Assembly (NCBI GenBank): GCA_947568835.1
Contig: OX387602.1
Span: forward strand, 7,410,570 to 7,474,569
From: Protonemura montana
Lineage: Eukaryota > Arthropoda > Insecta > Plecoptera > Nemouridae
Direction of reading: 5' to 3'
DNA length: 64,000 nt
Shown: one piece after another, positions 58,801 through 64,000 of the stretch
Numbering within the stretch: position 1 is the first letter of the stretch
Layout: the number at the start of each line of letters is the position of its first letter
The notes under the pieces: generated by a model
What the model saw: the letters and a program-made list of their open reading frames with translations, nothing else
What the model was told of the DNA's origin: nothing
The model's database searches: none
Made by a program: the position numbers and the translations under genes

Positions 58801-61800
58801 AGATATTCCATTGCTGAGGGCTTCTCCAGCATCGAACGACCACAAGTATAGATCATGAGAATATTATAATCCTTCCATCAACCCTAGGCTCTGGCTTGAG
58901 TAGAAATGCTGTCTGTATTTTTTTCCTGTCAGCAGCAGGCGCTCTTCACAAGCTTCTCTGAAGACAGATGCTAGTCCAATGTATTGCACATCTACGCGTC
59001 CCAAAGAGATCCTCGCTTTCCCGACAGACCTGCCGGCTGCTGATACGAACAAAATTTCCACCAGTGAAAAGAAAATGAGACACACATGCGAGGTACGCGG
59101 CGGGGCGCGGCGTGACGCTGTCGATCCCGTTGAAACCGCGTCAAGTGTATAATCAGATTTGGTCCGTGGTTCACCACCCTATTTGCCAAACCCTACTTGG
59201 ACCTTTTTAAACGGCTCAACGCTTAGTTGTAGCACCGTTTTAAACAACTTTAACGGTGCGCGAGAAAATTGGCTTCTCATTGCTGACTAACCTCGTCTAC
59301 CTTAAGAACGTGCGTTACTAATAAGCCCGATGCATGTAGAGGTGGTAAAAACACAGACATTTAGTAGCCGTTGGCACTACTGCACACGATTATAATAACG
59401 AGACAAAAATGATCATTTCGAGAAGGGAGAGTTTGAAACAGCGTATGGGTCTCTGGCGAACGCGTTCTTGCTTCGTTTGCCGTGATGCCCCGATCTAATG
59501 ATTGCGATATGCAAATTGGAACTGCTTCGTGACGTGGCTAATGACCTTTTTAATGACTGAACATAATCATTTGGCGCTGTATTGACGAACGCTGTTCTGT
59601 GTGCATTGCATTCAGCGATAGAAAGGCACGAGAGAACAAAATGGCAACTCGAGAGTTTTTTTCTTTCATTTCTTTTAAAATATGTAATACTATGACAGAT
59701 TTTGTATGCACACAGAGTGAAAGAATGCTTTTCTATTTTTTGTGAACACAGTAATTTGAAATAGCGCTCGTACTTTTTCGAATGCACCCATTGGAATTGT
59801 GACAAAGGCTGACACAAGGTGACCCAATTTACAAAACGACACACTTATTGGAACAATGAACATAAACTAGAAGCACGCACTTTTTTGTTGAAAACGTAGA
59901 ATTCTGATATAGGATGTAATATTCCTCGGTTTATTGCGCAATATAATTGGATAATTTTGATTCACCACTGTGTGGGATTATAATACACTCGAGGGATGTT
60001 TATTTACTGTTGTCAGGTAGAATACAAATGTAAATTATGGTGATACTCAATAATTATAAGGCATCGATGCATTATACTAACCTAGCTACTTCAATCAAGT
60101 GCAATTAGTGCTATAATTAACAAGAGAAGCTTTAATTGCATGGTTCAAGCGCGATTGCCGGAAAGCTTGGTGAGCTGTTCAGACCCATGCGAACGCCGGT
60201 CAATTGCATGCCAATTATTTCTACGTACAGATGTTATTACATCGCTTCTATTGAGTGGGAAAAAAGAATGAGAGTTCTTTCAATAGATCATGTGTTTTCA
60301 ACCAGCCAGAAAATATATAATGAAGCTCGCATGGCGAACTTTAACATTAATAAAAGGCGGTAAAAAATAAGCGTTCTAATTGCGAGTGTTTTACCCATCA
60401 GATTGCAAGAAAACACTCTCATCACAAGCAATGGCTCAAAGTTTTAGCACGGTCCTGCTCGCCGCGATTTGGGGCAATAATTACCAAGTCAATAAGTTCC
60501 CAAGTCAATCAATTAGTATGTAAGACCATGCCAGCGGGAGATGTCTGAAACTCACTGCCTTCTCGACAAGAAGTTAAATTCCCATCAAATAATTGACCCT
60601 AAATCACCATAACACGGCTTAAAGACCTCGGCATGATCCCAAGGGAGTGTTCCAGGGCAATCTCGTGTCCTCAGCACGTCGTCATTCCTCCAGGACCAAG
60701 ATGAAAACGTCGCTGAGTGATTATGTGATTACGGATAACTCCAACCCTGCGAGAATGAACCAATCAGAAACACGAATACAAATTGTCATGCTCTAGATCT
60801 TGTTGAGTGTTTCATTTACGTGCCAGCCATGGTAAATAGTGGTGAAGACGAAATGAAGACGGCAGATTAATCTGTTCAACCTATAGTTTAATGATGAAAA
60901 CAAGACTATTGAACGAAATAGGAAACAAATGAACTTCTCAGACGTAACGGCGTTATCATAACAATGCACTTCGATGCCCGTACAAGGAGGATAATAACGA
61001 GATTCCGTCATAAAAGGATACCATTTAATTTCACGTTCCCTAGCTACTAGAAATAAACATAACTCTTCACAAAATGGTGTCTGGAATCTTCGCGAGGGTT
61101 GATGTAGTAATAACCACCCGCAACTATGACCAGCCTAATTTCACGCTGTGTGAAGTTAAGGGCTGGTAATGAAGGCAGGTGCTGGTGGCAAGGGTAGCCG
61201 TTGGCGTCATGGGGCAAAGGTGTCTCAGTAATCCGTGGGTCCGCCCCGTGGCCGAATGTCGAGTGATAACAAAACGCTGGGGCAAAGCAGACCTAAGCCC
61301 GAGAATCCCCTCAGACAGGTCACGAGTCATGAGAACTGAGGAGCAAACCGCTGCGAAGATGCTAGCTGCCTTGTGGCGCGGGAAGAGTTCGCTGCCACAC
61401 TAGGCTAAGGAGCTAAAATCAATATTACGCGTCCGGCAAGTTACGCGTGGAAAGCCGAGAAGAAAATCTAGGGTCACCGTTGTAAAGTAGTTTGGTAGAG
61501 AAATCTGACTTGCATAGTTGTGGGATTGGACATGCATTGATAAAATTTTAGTGATGGTGTGAAGGGGATCAACATATGAAATGTGGAAGCCATCTTGACA
61601 ACGGAAAGAAGCATATGCTTTACTGGGTGTGGGCTTTTTCGTTCTGTCATGTGGGACAGTGTAGCAAACGTTTATCAAACAAAATTTGGCTGTGGGGTAC
61701 GTGAGTGAGATTATGCTTCACACGTTTGGTGGGATTATGAGAAGCATAATGGTTCAGAAAAGCATACTCATTCATCTGTGTTGGTGCGGAGTTACATGAA

Positions 61801-64000
61801 ACTACGGCTTCAACTTTGCGACTTAAGAACTACTTGCGAACTGGAATATGATTTTTCATTTAACTTTTTAGGCGTATCACAGCATAACGAAGATTTAAAT
61901 TTAATCATAGAAGAAATTAAAACTTTAAGTTTCTATAATGTGTCGTGGGAATGAAAAACTTTCGTCGCTTGGGTTTAAACTTTGGAAAATGCTCGATATA
62001 CAAAGCGAGGTCTAGTTCCCGTTTCTATGTATGCATACACACCATCTACGCCTACGATCGTCTCTCTAAAACTAGTTCTGAGTGCAGCAGTTGTTGAAAT
62101 ATTCAAAGTTGGTTTAGCTTGAGCGGGTAATTGTATTGTTTAGAAGAGCTCTTGGTCGAAAGCAGCGATGTGCCGTCTGGGTTGTCCCCGTTGGCTCTTA
62201 GCGTCCTCATACTTTTCACCCGCGTTTTGAATTCATCGCGGGCTCGCTTCAAAAGCATTCAAATATACGCCGACCGCAACGCATAAGTTCAACTATTGCT
62301 GCGCCATGCCCGCCACTAAATCCTTGTTATACCGCCTCATTGCGTTCATATTTACCTACGAGTGTGCTTTCCTTGGTCCCGCGTTGCCGGACAAAGTTCC
62401 TCCCGTCGATGTATTGGTTTAGTATACGCTACGCTTCCGACTTTAAGGAACTTGCTTTTATATTAACTTTTCGAAGAAGAAAAGTTTCTTCGCAAACTGA
62501 TTTTTGCATGAAAAGTATACTGAAAGAAAATCGCGTGCATAACACATGACACCAACTCATGTGAATAAAAAAAAAACATTTTTTCTTATTTTTTTTTATG
62601 TGAAGTAGATTTTTAAACAGGAAATTGGATTTGAATGCACGCATGCGCTGATATGGGTCAGGCTTAGTTGGCATCAGCTAACTAATTAAAACCATGCATC
62701 AGAAAGTATTACCATATTTAATATTACTGGCATGCGATAACCTTATTTTGATTGTGACGGTCGACCACACAAGCATCCCATGCCAGCGAATGCTATACGC
62801 ATATTCACTTTGATTACATTTTATCCGATTGCCTCTAACTAATTGGACCGTTATCCAAATAGGATGCATCAATCATCGAAATTGTCGGATTCAATGAAAA
62901 TTGACTGGCGAACTGTAATCGTTTGGTATTTATTTTAAATGTACGCTCGGATGTCGCAGAGAAAATCAATCCGTTGTTAGAGCCAGAAGCGGCGTTAATC
63001 TCTGTCTGCAAAGCTGCGTCCAATCTCACAGAAAACACAGGCAGAAGAGGGGCTAACCTGCCCCGAGCCCCGGCACGCACCGAATACAAACTACTTTTCT
63101 CTTTCTTCTAGGAGAAAGGTAACTAACAATGAAATTAAAGCAAGCGGCAGGGCTGCCACCGAAGTAGCGAGGTAGGGCTGGAACTGGAATCGTGGAAAAC
63201 CCCGGAGATGCACTTCTAGAGGCAAAGGAACTTATCCAACCGTGATATGAATATTTTATGGTGTTTTCTCATTTCGTATTATTTTTTTTTTTGCTTATTG
63301 CATGCATAGTTATGAGGAGTTTTTGTTTTGTTAAATAGAAAACTCTGTACCGCTTGAGTTTGCTTGTGCTGAAGTCGAACGTTGACTAAAGCGAGCAACT
63401 TAATAAGATTCTAAACATTTGACTCTTCACAAAAGAACAATCACAGGACAATTTGCTGTTTTCTAGATGTATATCATTAAATTACATTTCTCAGCAATAT
63501 AAGCTCGTTGCGAAACAAAAACAGTGTTTTTGTTGTTGTTAAAAGTATTGATTTCGAAATCTAAGTACAGCCGCCTTCTCAAGTTACCTAAGTCGCAATC
63601 CGTGGACGTAGATTTGATTCAAAACGTATACGACGAAAAAAAATATCCCAGAAAAACAAAACACCATCCAACAAGAACAACAACAGCAAGAGAAAAACTT
63701 TCCAATTGGAAATACGAAAGAAAACTGTGCGAACAAGCGAAGAAACAGCCATTACCTTCCGTCAATCTCAGCGTGCGATTCAGCAGCGACAAATACAATA
63801 TTCCGAACGACACGGCAAGCCAGAAAAAACACACGCCCACACACACACACACACACCAACGCTGCAACATTCAGCAGACTTTCCCGAATCCCGTCCATTT
63901 GTTTCCCGCCACGGTGCTCCTCCACTTTATCGAGTATGAAGTTAAGTCAGCCAGTGAAAGAAAGCAGAGGAGCACGAAATCCATCTGCTATGATGGAGGA
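55818..64000 (-). other. 5' neuroligin intron or flank to the window end
   Basis: No upstream neuroligin exon (for example the FLGVPYA or EDCLYLN segments typical of the family) is visible on the minus strand here. The transcript therefore probably continues past 64000 and this stretch is intron. It contains a CA microsatellite at about 63837-63856. Open frames look like chance. Confidence 0.55.
63837..63856 (+). repeat. CA microsatellite
   Basis: About nine CA dinucleotides. On the minus strand it reads GTGTGT and gives a false VCVCVC hydrophobic stretch in an open frame. Confidence 0.7.

Noticed and set aside
63756..63898. Minus-strand frame starting MDGIRESLLNVAALV with a signal-peptide-like stretch and a GTAAT donor, as a possible first neuroligin exon
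   Set aside because: The hydrophobic VCVCVC part comes from a GT microsatellite, the phase does not match the exon at 55817, and no conserved neuroligin sequence follows.

Overview
This is eukaryotic nuclear DNA, almost certainly from an arthropod and most likely an insect. The coding exons are short and bounded by GT/AG splice signals, and most of the window is AT-rich non-coding DNA. The two recognisable gene families are divergent chemosensory ionotropic receptors (IRs) and an insect-type neuroligin. I cannot name the species or order. I see no bacterial operons, CRISPR arrays, rRNA or convincing tRNA genes.

Layout. (1) 1-1282, + strand: the last two exons of an IR whose 5' part lies outside the window (IR-A). 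(2) About 1870-4514, + strand: an unrecognised Ala/Lys/Glu-rich, almost wholly helical repeat protein. A large exon (1870-3451) splices in frame to a terminal exon (3541-3788). A second, diverged copy of that terminal exon and its 3' flank follows at 3929-4174, and an unexplained small ORF lies at 4286-4513. (3) 4737-10878, + strand: a TATA box and a complete nine-exon IR (IR-B) that I rebuilt in one continuous frame (649 residues). (4) 10879-15880: intergenic DNA with one possible small ORF (12326-12577) and, near its right end, a cluster of nuclear-receptor-like half sites. (5) 15881 to beyond 55817, - strand: the neuroligin gene, converging on IR-B. Seven exons join in one frame for about 754 residues, from the middle of the esterase-like domain through the transmembrane segment to the stop codon. 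One intron is about 27 kb. The N-terminal exons were not found and probably lie beyond 64000.

How the genes relate. IR-A and IR-B are a tandem paralogous pair of membrane receptors, interrupted by the helical repeat gene. Neuroligin is an unrelated synaptic adhesion protein that happens to be their neighbour. Its introns carry scattered GC-rich islands built from imperfect GGCGTC/GGCGTT hexamers, pure C tracts, short dispersed repeats and AT-rich palindromes. The least explained item is the helical repeat gene with its duplicated, phase-shifted terminal exon.
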